From positions 4,513,026 to 4,577,025 of the forward strand of contig NW_020653945.1 of NCBI RefSeq assembly GCF_003589595.1: 64,000 nt of DNA. The letters are read 5' to 3'. The notes beneath the pieces were generated by a model. It worked only from the letters and a program-made list of their open reading frames with translations. It was not told the origin of the DNA and did no database searches. Each line of letters begins with the position of its first letter. Positions within the stretch are counted from its first letter, which is position 1. Origin of the DNA: Hyposmocoma kahamanoa (Eukaryota > Arthropoda > Insecta > Lepidoptera > Cosmopterigidae). A program made the translations under genes and the position numbers. This document shows positions 11,590 to 22,893 of the stretch, piece by piece.

Positions 11590-11736
11590 GTCCTGTGCCT
11601 AGTGGTGAGCGGCACTCCTGTCCCTAACAGTTGCAGTGCCACTCAGAGCTTTAAATCACAACGTTCTGACCCTGCCACTGCACCCGATACTCTGAGACAT
11701 AAGTTGACAAGGCCCATGTACCTGTAATTTCACCAA
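11590..11736 (-). repeat. Dispersed repeat B, minus strand, 3' part
   Basis: The minus strand carries TAACAGTTGCAGTGCCACTC-type sequence in inverse, followed by the ACAGGTACATGGG block. It is truncated at both ends relative to the 47.2-kb copy. Confidence 0.75.
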
Positions 11737-11835
11737 AATTTCATCATTGTTCTCTAATTTTAATCAATAATACGCATATTCAAACATAGTCAGTTCCAAG
11801 AAGTCCCGGGATATGTATTTTTTTAACACACACTG

Positions 11836-11990
11836 ATAGCCTCGCACGAAGGAAGCGCTCTATCTCGGGTGCCATGGACATACACATAGACAACCCAAAT
11901 TATACCTAAACTCACGAGAGCAATAAATGTAGGCCTCGCAAATATTTCACCCGGCAGACCAGCATGGTAACCGTTGCCTCAGAGGCAGTT
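11836..11990 (-). repeat. tRNA-derived SINE, family A
   Basis: Inverse copy of the element at 20381-20560. It includes the AACTGCCTCTGAGG-type head, CCATGCTGGTCTGCC, and the 3' part with GTGAGTTTAGG and GTCTATGTGTATGTCCATGG. The box B region is partly deleted. Confidence 0.8.
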
Positions 11991-13185
11991 AAGAAGGTAG
12001 TTGTAGAGCGGAATGTCCACCGTATTCTTTAATTTAGCTAAATTAACTTCCTCAATTCCGGATACTGCCTAATGGTTTTATTTTCCTCTCGACTCCCGAG
12101 AACCAGCTGCTAAGAAAGAAACTCAAGTATCATAAAAAAATCTCGTGAAAACGTAAGTCATAGCATGCCCTTTACGACTTACGTACATCCCACTATGACA
12201 TTTTAAACCAAACTGACTTAAAATGGTTAAACCGAATATTTGCTTCACAGAGCCCTTATAATCAAACGACAAGAATAAAATCTTCGACTCCACAATCATC
12301 TAAGTCGAACGAATAAAGAAAGACCTGAGGATTTACTTTTATACTCTACTTGAAAGGTAGTAATCTTGTTACGATCCACAAAGAAATCTCACAATTTTAT
12401 GGGAACTTTTTTATTATTACGAGGCACTGAAGGAAAGATTTTATAATTCATACATGCACTGAAAGAGATAACAGTTACAGACGTATCAGCGCGAGCAAAG
12501 TTTTACATAAAATTCATGGTAACAAGATAGAAATCTCAAACAAAACTTTATTTTTTTCCTTTTTCTTTTGAAGACGGTACATAAACTCTACCTTAAAGTT
12601 ATATACGTTGTGTTCAATTTTACTTGCGCTGAAACATCTTTTAGGGTTACCTCTGTCGATCCTTAAACTCATATTTCAAACTTGAAACTTTCAAGTGTTT
12701 TGTTTATAATGTGAATCTCTACAAACTTGATACATAACGCGTACGCATTAGATACTTAAGAAGTTAAGGAAATGTGATATAATTATTTTAAAGATTTTGC
12801 TATCCATACAATAACGACTTGTCGGTGTTAGTTATATATACAATATAAAGTCGAATGTTATTTGTAGAGATAAATACATACGCATAATATTTGACTTGAC
12901 GAATTGATAAGGAAGTTAACTGCCACTATATTCACTTATGCATATACATACATCCTGAATATACGTAAATAAAGTTTTTTTCTTATTACATTAATACAAT
13001 AAACTTGGTGATAGGTAATATCGATTCCTTCAAAAGTAAATTAACTATAAAAGAATTGAAAAAAAATTAAGTTCCTATAATATATTACTTTCTATTACGA
13101 TCTAATTTAAATTATCAATTTGTCGAAAATTTTTATTTAGTTTATCTATGTCGTTTAGAGATTGCCGTCAAAACTTACCCTTACA
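11991..13185. other. No recognised feature
   Basis: AT-rich DNA with no open frame of note and no repeat shared with the window. Confidence 0.45.
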
Positions 13186-13192
13186 CCCTAGC

Positions 13193-13496
13193 CACAGATT
13201 CCCAAACTTTTTAGCCCGCCGCCCACTTAGACAAGATAAAAAAATCAACTCCCACCACCACGAAAAATAATTGAATACACGTATTTTTTATATTAACTTA
13301 ACACAAAAAATCACGAGGAAAACATTTTATATGATATAAATTTAGTGTAGTTTATATATAGATAATTCAAGTATTTAGTTTTTCAAATGCGGTAGCACCC
13401 TCTGGACAGCATCAACGCCCGCTTCCGAGGCCCCAACCCCCGTAGGACTCTTCAACGCCCAAGGGGGGGCGGTAGGGACCATTTTGAGAAACTATG
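13193..13496. mobile_element. hAT-type nonautonomous element
   Basis: The left end CACAGATTCCCAAACTTTTT and the inverted right end CATAGTTTCTCAAAATGGTC match the familiar hAT terminal pattern (CAGNGNTTCYCAAAC). Flanks read CCCTAGC at 13186-13192 and CCCTAGGC at 13497-13504, an 8-bp target duplication with one base lost on the left. About 304 bp, noncoding. The superfamily call rests on TIR style and target size. Confidence 0.65.
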
Positions 13497-13504
13497 CCCT
13501 AGGC

Positions 13505-13734
13505 AAATCACAAAAAAACGTGTTGTGAACATAATGTTAGTGTTACTAATAAATAAAATAAATAAATACAAAATGTTACGCTATCTTTATGCACAGCAAA
13601 GGACCAGTCTGAAGTACGCCAAAGTCGCCCTTTCCACACGTTTCAATGCACATTCTATATATTAGAGCTATTATTCTGTTAAGGTCTTTATCACCAAGTA
13701 TTGCCTTGTCTATCATAGTCATTGCATTATAGCG
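13505..13734. other. No recognised feature
   Basis: Includes a short (AAATA)n run near 13545-13570. No coding potential. Confidence 0.35.
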
Positions 13735-14091
13735 GCGGCAGTGTCCCTCGGATCATTGCGATTTAAAGCTCTGAGTGACATTCGAACTATCATGGACAGG
13801 CGTGTAGCTAACCGCTAAGCACACGACTTGTTCGTCTCATCATTTGCCGCCAAGCAGTAATGTCAGCATTACTGTGTTCCGGTTTTGAAGGGTAAGGGTG
13901 CTGGTGAAATTACAGGCACATAGGACTTGTCAACTTATGTCTCAGGGTGACGGGCGCAGTGGCTGTGCTCCTCAGATCTTTGCAATTTAGAACTCTGAGT
14001 GGCACTGCAACTGTTATGGACAGGCGTGTAGCTTACTATCAGACGCACGATTGTTCGCCCCGTCACTTGATATTATATAAAAAATAAAAAT
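13735..14091 (+). repeat. Two fused copies of dispersed repeat B
   Basis: A 3' half (13735-13845, ending TTCGTCTCATCATTT) runs directly into a second copy that starts internally at GCCGCCAAGCAGTAATGTCA (13846) and ends at ACTTGATATTATATAAAAAA. Both are in the same orientation. The junction has no A tail between units, which fits recombination between two copies better than independent insertion. Confidence 0.8.
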
Positions 14092-14107
14092 CACACAATA
14101 ACTCTCT

Positions 14108-14430
14108 CTTATTTATTTATTTATTTATACATTTTAGAAAAATTCACGAACAAATAATACAATTATGGTATGGTAAATATGAGTAATACAATGCCATTTA
14201 CGAATTTCCACCAATATGAAAAAATATATAGTGCATATCAAGCCAAAAAGGATTATAGGAGAATACAAAGAACGCAGTCAATAAATTTAAAAAATAAAAT
14301 AAAATTAAAAATTACTATTAATATACAATTAAACCTTAGAGGATGGTAAAAAAGTCTAAGAATTAAACGAACAAACCAGTGTATTCATCGCCAATCATGT
14401 GATGTATCAAAGTAACGTTTGGTCATTTCC
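14108..14430 (-). repeat. (TTTA)n run and AT-rich DNA, possible LINE tail
   Basis: TTATTTATTTATTTATTTAT at about 14109-14128 looks like the 3' tail of a minus-strand LINE. The rest of the stretch is AT-rich without recognisable coding. Confidence 0.3.
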
Positions 14431-14660
14431 ATAGTCTAAGCCTGACTGTGTCTATGCTTGATCCATCTTGCTAAAATTAGGATAAGGGATACCTCTCTGT
14501 GTGATGTGGCGTTGAGTATGGCACCACAGAACATGTTCTTTTTAACTGCCCTAAGCTGAACATTTCTCTTTGCGATTTACTCAAGATGTCCCTCGTCCAA
14601 CCAACATAAAGTGCATCCTCGAGATATCCAAGCCATCCCCTTTTAAAATATAAAAAAAAA
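14430..14660 (+). pseudogene. R1/I-like LINE C-terminal zinc-knuckle remnant
   Basis: Plus-strand translation gives AKIRIRDTSLCD and, after a one-base shift, GVEYGTTEHVLFNCPKLN. Together these form the CXCG...EHVLFXCP zinc knuckle that closes the ORF2 of many R1/I/LOA-type LINEs. It is followed by SLCDLLKMSLVQPT and a stop. The orientation is opposite to the adjacent CR1-like element, so it is a separate insertion. A frameshift and 5' truncation make it dead. Confidence 0.65.
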
Positions 14661-14742
14661 TTTTGGCAATAAACCAATCAAAATTGTAAAATGTTTACCT
14701 TTTTTTGTTTTTTCCTTTTTTATTCGATCTAATTTTTTATTT

Positions 14743-16154
14743 CTAATACACGGTATTTCGGGAATCAAGGGATTTTAGCAGTTTAAGCACCGTAGATTGA
14801 ACAATCTTAACTGTACTGATAGAAATAGCACCATGAGTTATACTGATAGGCATATTGTGTAACCTTTGATAAAGATCATGCGCTGTAAATGTAGAATGGA
14901 AAAACTCTGCGAACATATTGGAAATACCTTCACCAGAATCTGCGGTAGTGTTATACTTCATGACACCGGAATTAGAGCATTTTAAACTTTTCACATATGA
15001 CCAAAATAGTTTAGGGTTTACAACAATTGATTTCTGAATTATATCTAGGTAATTATTAAAACATTTTTGTTCAAATTCAATAGCTATTCTACGCAACACT
15101 GTGAACGAGTGATAATCCGAGATATTACCATATACTTTATATTTACGGTGAAATTTATATTTTTCTTGTAGAATTTTTAATAAATCCGAATTAAACCAAG
15201 GAGGATGAGACCCAGTTTTAATTTATTTAGTAGGTACATACATGTATCGACACTCATACAGTTTACAGTAAAGGAGATTGACTGCTTCTTATAAAGAATG
15301 TGCATTCAAGTATGAGTCCCATTTTACATTATTGAGATTAGATGAAATTGATTTGTAATCACCAAGATGATATAAAAATTTCACTTGTGGTTGTTGTATA
15401 ATAGTGTGCATTTCAATAAACTCTGCAACAATATTTAGTAACTTATGGTGACTGTCTTCTGGAACTAAAGGATCGGGGCATGAATTAATACTTAATGGGC
15501 TATTTGAGAAAACTAGGTCAAGTATACGCTTATTAAGGTTATACTCACCATTATATTTTGAAAAATTACATGTGTCAATAGTGTCAATGAAGTTCTTTAT
15601 GTAGTCACTTGAAATATCCGAAGGTCGAAGTTCCAAATCACCGTAAGCTTTAGTCCACGTGATATTATCCGCCAAGTTAAAGTCTCCTGCTATAATGTAG
15701 GTATTGTCGGCTGATGCGCAACAATGTTGCATATTATATTTGAAAAGTTTATTAATTGTGTTTTCAATGAATGACCACCTTTTTCATTACATATGTATAC
15801 CGTGCACAAATGTATTCTATAAGAAACTGTAGGTTTAGTATGTTTTAACGTCAACGTCAACCAAATATCCTCTGCAGAGCTGCGCCACTGACATTTTTCT
15901 ACCACGGATGGGTCTCTTCGCACCGCGATGAGTACGCCACCACCCAGAGATTGCAACGTTTGCCCGTAATTGCGGTTACGCCTCCAGACTAGATACCGGT
16001 CGTCAAACAGCTCACTGTTAAGCACGCCATCTAATAACCAAGTCTCAGTTATAAGCACAACGGCGTACCTATGTATATAAATATTCCTAAGGAATGTATT
16101 AGTTTTTGTACGCAGGTCACGAGCATTTTGGTAATATATATTAAGATTACCCAT
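14743..16154 (-). pseudogene. CR1-like LINE ORF2: endonuclease part, RT missing
   Basis: Three minus-strand frames carry successive pieces. 16154-15690 holds MGNLNIYYQNARDLRTK and LITETWLL, the start of an APE-type endonuclease with its catalytic N and E. 15732-15289 holds YIIAGDFNLAD and EDSHHKLL, the DXN and terminal H regions. 15099-14743 holds the linker before RT (NPKLFWSYVKSLK). Homology stops at LLKSLDSR, just before the conserved GPDG motif that opens the RT fingers, so the whole RT domain is gone. At least two frameshifts separate the frames. With the ORF1 remnant upstream it forms one broken element in the CR1/jockey group. Confidence 0.75.
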
Positions 16155-16604
16155 TAATGATTGTTATTGTAAACACTAATTAATTAAAAGGTAAAGAATT
16201 CAATGAAATAATATAATTGATAAATTGATCAACAGTGCGGCGGTAGTAATAAATATACACACAAAAATAACAAGTTTGACACAGTGTTAGAACACGTTCT
16301 ACCATTGAGTCAAGCAAAACTATGCACTACTATGCACTAGCGCGAAAAAAGCCATTAATATGAATGGTGACTTACCTAGTTGATGCGTGTAAGGAGAAAG
16401 GCGCTCAGTGCGCAGAGGAATAGCGTATAGATTTGTGTAGCTGTTAAGCGAGCGGTGATTAAGCAACAATCAATGGATTAAACTTACTTTAAAGCATTGA
16501 CACAGTCGATATTGGAAAACGACATCCTCACGTTTCGGACCAGTGATGCACAAACTGTCGTTTTGTTGTGATATTATAAAACGTAAAAATTAAAAACATA
16601 TCAG
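16155..16604 (-). other. Inter-ORF region of the broken CR1-like element
   Basis: About 450 bp lie between the ORF1 and ORF2 remnants, longer than usual for this group. No frame could be assigned. An insertion, or decayed ORF2 N-terminal sequence, may account for the length. Confidence 0.35.
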
Positions 16605-17575
16605 TCAGACAACTTTCGATAAATCCCGTTCTGTCTTGATAGTTAGTATAGGAGATAGCTCGTCGCGACGTACGAAAATCTTGGCGTGTTTCACCCAAAC
16701 ATAGCGCAAACCCTTCTGTTTGGCAGCCCTTTTGGTGTTTGAGAGAAGTATTTTGTTATGTGTGGTTAGGTGATCATTTACAAAGATCCTGTGATTACCC
16801 TGCAGCCCCAGAACAGCAGGTGTAATATGTGTTTCTTTAGATATATTCCTGGCTGCAGCTATAAAATCTTCTTTCACATATCGGTTATTAAAGCATACTA
16901 TGATAGGCTTAACCTGGTTCGGGTCTCGTGAGAGCACTCGGGTAACAAAGTTACTTTTGTCTTTTGACACCGAACAGTTAATTTTTGATCCCAACATAGT
17001 AATCAATTGGACTAAGTTTTCATTTCTCGTTTGGGTTTAATTCAACGTTGTTCATTCCAGACCATTGTTCCTTACTGGCTAGGTCATTCTCGAGCCCATC
17101 CAATCGCCGCTTAATGTCAGAGATTTGCTCCGCTGACTGCTCTACTTTGGCCAATCGTGTCTCAACCCCCCCGATCCTAGCGTTCAACTCCTTTATGGTG
17201 TTAGTGAACTCGAGCACAGATGACTTTATACCGCTCATCTCCTCTCTTAGAGACTTGAGCTCATGCGATAGAGCTTCAAGAGGCGTAAGTTTTTCAGCTA
17301 ATCGTGCTATTTCTTTCGGTGTGAGAGAGTCCTCACCAGGTGTAGTAGTTTGGTCAGTATTGGAAGGAGGTTGACGACTTGCTGGAATGGCACTCGGGGA
17401 GGAAGTGCGATTTCCGGCCTGTTTACACTTAGGGCAACGCCACGAAGATCTCCTCTCGCCTAGTCTTGAATATCCAAGTTCCGTGATCCCGCCACAGTGA
17501 TAATGAACCATACCACCGCATGCCGTACACCGGGCTCCGTCCATCAATTTCTCAGTACAAACGATGCATTAAAAA
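16605..17575 (-). pseudogene. CR1-like LINE ORF1: PHD finger, coiled coil, FP-like domain
   Basis: The upstream frame reads CIVCTEKLMDGARCTACGG then MVHYHCGG and WRCPKCK, a PHD-type zinc finger. A heptad-like coiled-coil stretch follows (LREEMSGIKSSVLEFTNT, VETRLAKVEQ). Near 17020-17050 the frame shifts, and a second open frame (17006-16605) continues with GSKINCSVSKDKSNFVTRVL and KGLRYVWVKHAKIFVRR, the C-terminal block found in ORF1 of many insect LINEs and related to the FP-like fold. An in-frame stop directly precedes the PHD finger, so the start codon is lost or mutated. The protein is a nucleic-acid chaperone-type ORF1p by family. This copy is nonfunctional. Confidence 0.7.
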
Positions 17576-19929
17576 CTATTCATTTTTTAAAACTTGAGAA
17601 GCACTGGAATTTACTACGCGATTTAATAAGTATTGGTGATAAGACACGGCCGTACGCTAGTAACGAAACTAATTACCTCTCCGTATCCTTATCTAAGAGC
17701 GGGTGCACACAGTTTTAGCAGCGATGCAAATGCGATGCAGTAGCTAATCCTCTAACTTTCGCGACTGCATCGATACAAACGTTTACATCGCTGCTAGAAG
17801 TCGCCGTGTCTAACCACTATTATAATTATAAAATTTCACCGCCTAATTTCCATGACAGTTATTGTATCTTGAAATATTACTTACAATTTCAGGATAATAA
17901 TATACTTGTATACATAAACAACAAAAATTGCCACGGAAATTTGGTAGAGACATTTACCCGAGGATAATCCACAACACACATTTCTACAGCGTTCACCCTA
18001 ATTTAATGCACCTTATTTCATACCGAACATTCTTTCTGAATTTATTCAATTTTTATTGATTATTCTATGTCATACCATCATTCAATCTCTTTCTACTAAT
18101 GATTTTATTATTTCATTTGAAAAACGTGTAAGCACTACAAAGAGTTTAGTTGCGTCACAGCAAATAAAACAGGGAAGAAAGGTCACAAGTTATTAAATAT
18201 GAAATACGAAATACAATTCCTATTTATATTAAGAAACGAGAGAAGGAATATTAATTTTGGATCGAGTACAGATCGTATTTTTAACCCGTTACAAAAAAGG
18301 TATGTTCTTAAATTTAATATTTTTGTAGATTACTTGAATTTGGTTGGGTTTATTTAATATTTTAATATTTTATACAAATTCTCAATTTAACATTTTCATA
18401 ACTTGTTAAATTGATGTTGAATGATGATGATGATGTTGTTAAATTGTCTTGTCTGGATGCGACCAGCACTTTTTTGTCAGACCGGGGCTGACCATTCCCC
18501 CAACTGAGTTACGGAACGAATCAACAGATTTCACAATTTCTCAATATGCTTATTACCGATCTTCGTTTTTTCTTCACTTAGCCAAATAATAATTTCAATC
18601 ATCATGGTAATAAAAACATGATATTCAATAAAAATAAAATATTTTCATAATTGTCTTTTTTCCCGGTCAATAGCTTTGAGCTTACATTATCCAATTACCA
18701 TCGGTATCACCAGATTCAAAGTTAAATCCCCGTTTGTCATAAATATCTATCAATTCTTATCTGAACAGAGGAAGTTTGTTTCGAATAAAAACCAAAAGTT
18801 TTTGGTTAAACACTTTGCTTTTAAAAGGAAATGTGAATAAACTCCTTTGTCTATCTATGGCCTGCCTTTAACCTTTCATTATTTTTGTGTACATAAATTT
18901 ACAACATTAGGTACTTGAATTTTCCACTTTTCTGTCGCTGTATGGATGTTTTCTATAATAACCCTGCCCTTAGCAATTTTATATTTAATGAACTCCAAAT
19001 ACAACTGCTGGTTTCTTAAAAATACATTTCATTGGTTCACTGGTTGAAATAATTACATGACAATGTCGGGATGGTTTACAATTATATTTTTTTTGCGCAC
19101 TTACACGCGTCTGCGTGTAAGTTTTTTTTCAGCCATCTTCATTAGATGCTTGAGATAGGTGACTATTCTAGAAAGTCATCGATATGTAAAGAACAAAAGA
19201 CAATCGTAGAAATATAAATTCAAAACAAAAAAGGCAATTGAAACACATATCCAGTAAGGTCTATTGCTCCAACTACAGAGGACTATAGATTATGAAACCG
19301 CCGCTATTTGGCCCTGGACTTAGCAAAAACGACAGTTAAAATAGGTAGAATTAATAACCTTAATTATTCAAGAAATTTACTAACTTGTCAAATAGCCATT
19401 GTGAACATTTTCATCTGAATTATGACATCACGGGACATGAACGGCTACAAATTGTGGGTAGAACTCGTTAGTGAGATCCAAAGGCGAACTATTAATTGCA
19501 CGTCTACCCCTAGCCCTTGCACCTCCAACGTCCTGTATGTAAATGTGACGAATTGAGGCGAAAACTTGCCCTTATTTGTTGAGATTTGCTAATTAAAATG
19601 AGTTAGGGTATAGTCAAACGTGTCAAAGCGACTGCGGTTGAAAATGAGTCCCTATTACAGTCCCAGTTACTTGGTAACAAAACTTACAGGTAAGGATGAG
19701 GTCAGACGCGTTTTATGAGTCGTTTAATAATGCAGCGTACATTTGGTTTCATACAAACATGACGTGCTTGTGCAGGTGGAGAAAGGGATGAAGAAAACGT
19801 TTATTGGCATATGGTAATACTTTAAGGAAACCAGGAGTAGAAAATAGCCAAAACAAAACATGAAACTGGCTGTAATTTAATCTTATTACCTATAATTTTA
19901 CCAATAAATTTAACAAACGTTCTCTGAAA
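17576..19929. other. Mostly unrecognised; hairpins and a short GAT run
   Basis: Contains an imperfect inverted repeat at 17716-17804 (AGCAGCGATG and CATCGCTGCT arms with paired interiors). A (GAT)n-like run at 18419-18437 could be an RTE tail. A perfect 10-bp-arm hairpin lies at 19099-19122, followed by a T run. No gene is seen. Confidence 0.4.
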
Positions 19930-19931
19930 AG

Positions 19932-20150
19932 ACCTGGGGGTCGATTCAGAACCTTACGATAACTCAGTTGTTGATCTATTCGAGTTCGTACGTTTCTTTT
20001 CATTTTTATTCACAACACCCGAATCGAACGTCAAACCGTAAAAGTCTAGCTCTGGATGAGACAGTAATAAGAACAACAATTCTCTATTTTGTAACTCGAC
20101 ACATTTTGTTATAGGTGTGTTAAAAAAAATTTGTGCCAATGGTTAAGGCA
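19932..20150 (+). mobile_element. Fragment of Harbinger-like MITE (family H3)
   Basis: Starts GGGGGTCGATTCAGAACC and shares the interior TTCTTTTCATTTTTATTCAC and ACACCCGAATCGAACGTCAA with the complete copy at 52732-53174. The right end is missing. Confidence 0.6.
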
Positions 20151-20380
20151 AAAATATTCTATCGCGTCAGTTACGGGAAATGGTGGTTTTTTACATAGTC
20201 AAAGGAATATTCGCCAATGTATGCTGGTTCGTAGCGTAGGCGAAAACCCTTTGATGTGGATTTAGGGTGGCTGCAATGTAGGCGAAAAGTTCACAAGAGC
20301 TTACAATTTTGTAGGGCGTTGTGGTGTGCTAGTATGTTGATAATGTTTATCATAAAGAATTGTAAAAGGTTGCTACGTTA

Positions 20381-20560
20381 AACTGCCTCTGTGGCCAAAC
20401 GGTTACCATGCTGGACTGCCACTCAGAGGTCCCGGGTTCGATTCCCGGTCTGGGAGAAATATTTGTATGGCCTACATTTTCGTCTCGTGAGTTTGGGTGT
20501 AATTTGTGGTTGTCCATGGCATCCGCGATACAGGGTTTCCTAGTGGGCTATGAGTGTCTA
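20381..20560 (+). repeat. tRNA-derived SINE, family A (best-preserved head)
   Basis: AACTGCCTCTGTGGCCAAAC holds box A (TGGCCAAACGG), and GGTTCGATTCC matches box B of the internal Pol III promoter. The family body follows (AATATTTGTATGGCCTACAT, GTGAGTTTGGGTG, GTCCATGGCATCCGCGATAC, AGGGTTTCCTAGTG). At least eight copies lie in the window, so it is a SINE and not a tRNA gene. Confidence 0.85.
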
Positions 20561-20754
20561 GTAATCTTAAAACTCAAATTGATACTTAGATTGTGTGCCA
20601 TAGTCCCTGAACATCACTAGTGTTTATTTATGCATGTATCACTAAAATAAATCGTGGCCTTCATGAAGTACGAGAGTACAACAAAACGTATTTGAATGAA
20701 AATCAAATGAAAGTTAGCACTGGCATCAGCTCCACTGTCTGCTCACAAATTTAT

Positions 20755-20885
20755 TTATGCTATAATTATTAATACAAAGATCGAACACTCAGATAAACTC
20801 TTTCGATCCGGCTGGATTCGAACCGACGTCTTCTAGCTTACCGTGCTAAACGCTATACCAACTAAGCCACGGAACGAACCAACCA
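20755..20885 (-). repeat. tRNA-derived SINE, family C
   Basis: In inverse it reads CCGTGGCTTAGTTGGTATAG (box A included), then GGTTCGAATCC (box B), then GTTCGATCTTTGTATTAATA. This is the clearest tRNA-like head of family C in the window. Confidence 0.85.
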
Positions 20886-21067
20886 ATTTATTTATGCTGT
20901 TTAAACTTTCGCACCCGGCCTAGACCCGAATTTCGGCATTGACTTAAATAATTTTGCTGAGGTATAGATATGTAACTAGACGAATATTCAGACAAATTCA
21001 GATAGCACAGTACGTATGAAGACGACAACCTATTCCTTTCTTTTATGATAAAATAATTGCGTTTTTG

Positions 21068-21155
21068 GATGGAAAGTGACGATGAGGTCGACGATGAAGC
21101 ATGCGCACCTAAATAATGCCTATTCACTCTCGCCTTGAAAAGGCCCAAGTTCTAG
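21068..21155 (-). repeat. LINE family D scrap
   Basis: Matches the 3' coding end at 63500-63585 in inverse (CTTTTCAAGGCGAGAGTGAA, CACCTAAATAATGC, GACCTCATCGTCACTTTCC). Confidence 0.65.
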
Positions 21156-21417
21156 GTTTTCAGGAAAGTAGTGTCGCCCGTGCCGGCGCTGGCTCATATG
21201 TATGTCGCCCGTACAAATCGGCGCGGCGTCAATGACACGTGTTATCACGGCGCTTGAAAAACCGCCTCAAAATTTGAAAATTCGTAAAATTGTAGCATTA
21301 TTTCCGGAAAACAATTATTTGTTCCGTCTTTATTAGGAAAAAGTAAATAGAAACCTTGGAATACCTCTTCTTAAGGTAAATAGTTCAATAGATAATTGTA
21401 ACTTTTTTATATTTAAA

Positions 21418-21640
21418 AAAACCGACCTCAAACCTAAAGTTCATTGAAATTGGTTACCGGAAAGTGCGCGAAAACGGATTCATCCCCTGGAGTTGGAATA
21501 TTTTCTTCAAATTTAAATGGGACCAATATTGAGGTACCCTTTTTCCAACAAAAAAATCATCAAATTCGGTGCCGGAGTTATCGCGTAACATACATACAAA
21601 AATATACAATCGAATTGAGACCCTCCTACTTTTAAGAACT
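21418..21640 (-). repeat. Dispersed repeat E
   Basis: Starts AAACCGACCTCAAA and runs through the inverse of the family body (ATTCATCCCCTGGAG, TTCTTCAAATTTAAATGGGA, CGCGTAACATACATACAAAA). The distal terminus is degraded to CTCCTACTTTTAAG. Confidence 0.8.
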
Positions 21641-21834
21641 CACATTGTCGTGTGCATTTTAAGCACCAAATGGCGAATGTTCGAAAAACACTATAAGCAG
21701 TGAATGTTAAATCTCGTGATATTTGTTCGCGCTTAGCCAACCCTAGAACAATAGATCTTAAGTGTCCTATGCTTATGATTTCTCTGTAATCCTGAAAACA
21801 GCAGTGCTGCTTTGCAGTAGAAACAGGTATAGAA

Positions 21835-22516
21835 TAGAGTGAAACGGATAGTGATTTGGCCGGATATCGGATACCGGATATTCTGCGAGCACCTTGGCCG
21901 GATAGCCGGATATCTGACACACTGCCGTAAACAGTTTACAGCGCGCATCGCCGTGATTGATTGATTCATGAATGATTGCAGTTTCTCATTTTAAAAAAAA
22001 ACTTCTATTCATTACTGTAGGCACACATTGTATTTGAGGACAGTTTAAATCGATTGTAATCGCGATTCTTTCATTTGGTCGTCTGGCAATACCAAATGGT
22101 ACTTAAAATTTTGCAAAATTTGCAAGATTTTATAGTGAAAAACTGTTCTGTGAAGCTGGTCTCATTTTTGAAAATAAATAGAACCAACTTTTACCACTGA
22201 CTGAAACTGGTCTTTATCCTCCATAAACTGCCTTTATTAATATTCGAGTACTAAATTTACAGATAGCGTTATCCACTTCATAGTTCTTAAAGTTACAAGT
22301 AATAAACAGGTTGTCAACGATCCTGTAGTTACTGTTTATCCTACTACTATCATCTTTAATTAATAAATTATTTTATTCGCCGTACTGATTATGATTTTTT
22401 CTCAGTTTTAAACATTCGGCCAGATATTGTTCTGCTATCCAGCATCCAGCCGGATAGTAAAAATAAGCCAGATAGGCCGGATACCGGATAACTACTGGAT
22501 ATCCGTTTCATTTCTA
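21835..22516. mobile_element. hAT-type nonautonomous element with perfect target duplication
   Basis: Left end TAGAGTGAAACGGATAG and inverted right end TAGAAATGAAACGGATATCC form the TIRs. Both flanks are GTATAGAA (21827-21834 and 22517-22524), a perfect 8-bp target-site duplication. Subterminal regions on both sides are filled with repeated CCGGATA/TATCCGG motifs, a common transposase-binding arrangement in hAT elements. 682 bp, with no transposase frame. Confidence 0.85.
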
Positions 22517-22893
22517 GTATAGAACATAGTGGCGGTATCCACCAAAACTGGCATTCTACAGACAAAGTAAGATTCTTCTCTATTAAAAGTGTAATGATAC
22601 GGAAGGGTAAAATGAGCGAAAATATTATCTTGGCCATTTAAGAGAACCTTTGCTAGAAGAACTGTTTTATCTTGTTTAATAACATCGTCTTCTAAGCAAA
22701 CTACTGTTATTCACAGGCTGTTAAGTTCAACAACATGCTTCACATTTGGTGACCATTCTTCTTTGTAATTGTAGGAATATCCATCTTGTTTTTTTCTGAT
22801 TACAGCCAGTCTCATAGCGAGTAGACCAAATAGAATCGTACTTCTCTGGAACAAAACTCCTGAAATTGAATAATTATTATTCATAATACATCG

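Noticed and set aside
17048..17374. 108-codon plus-strand frame
   Set aside because: It is the antisense shadow of the CR1-like ORF1 coiled-coil region.
20384..20460. tRNA gene suggested by box A and box B
   Set aside because: It is one of at least eight dispersed copies with a common non-tRNA body, so it is a SINE.
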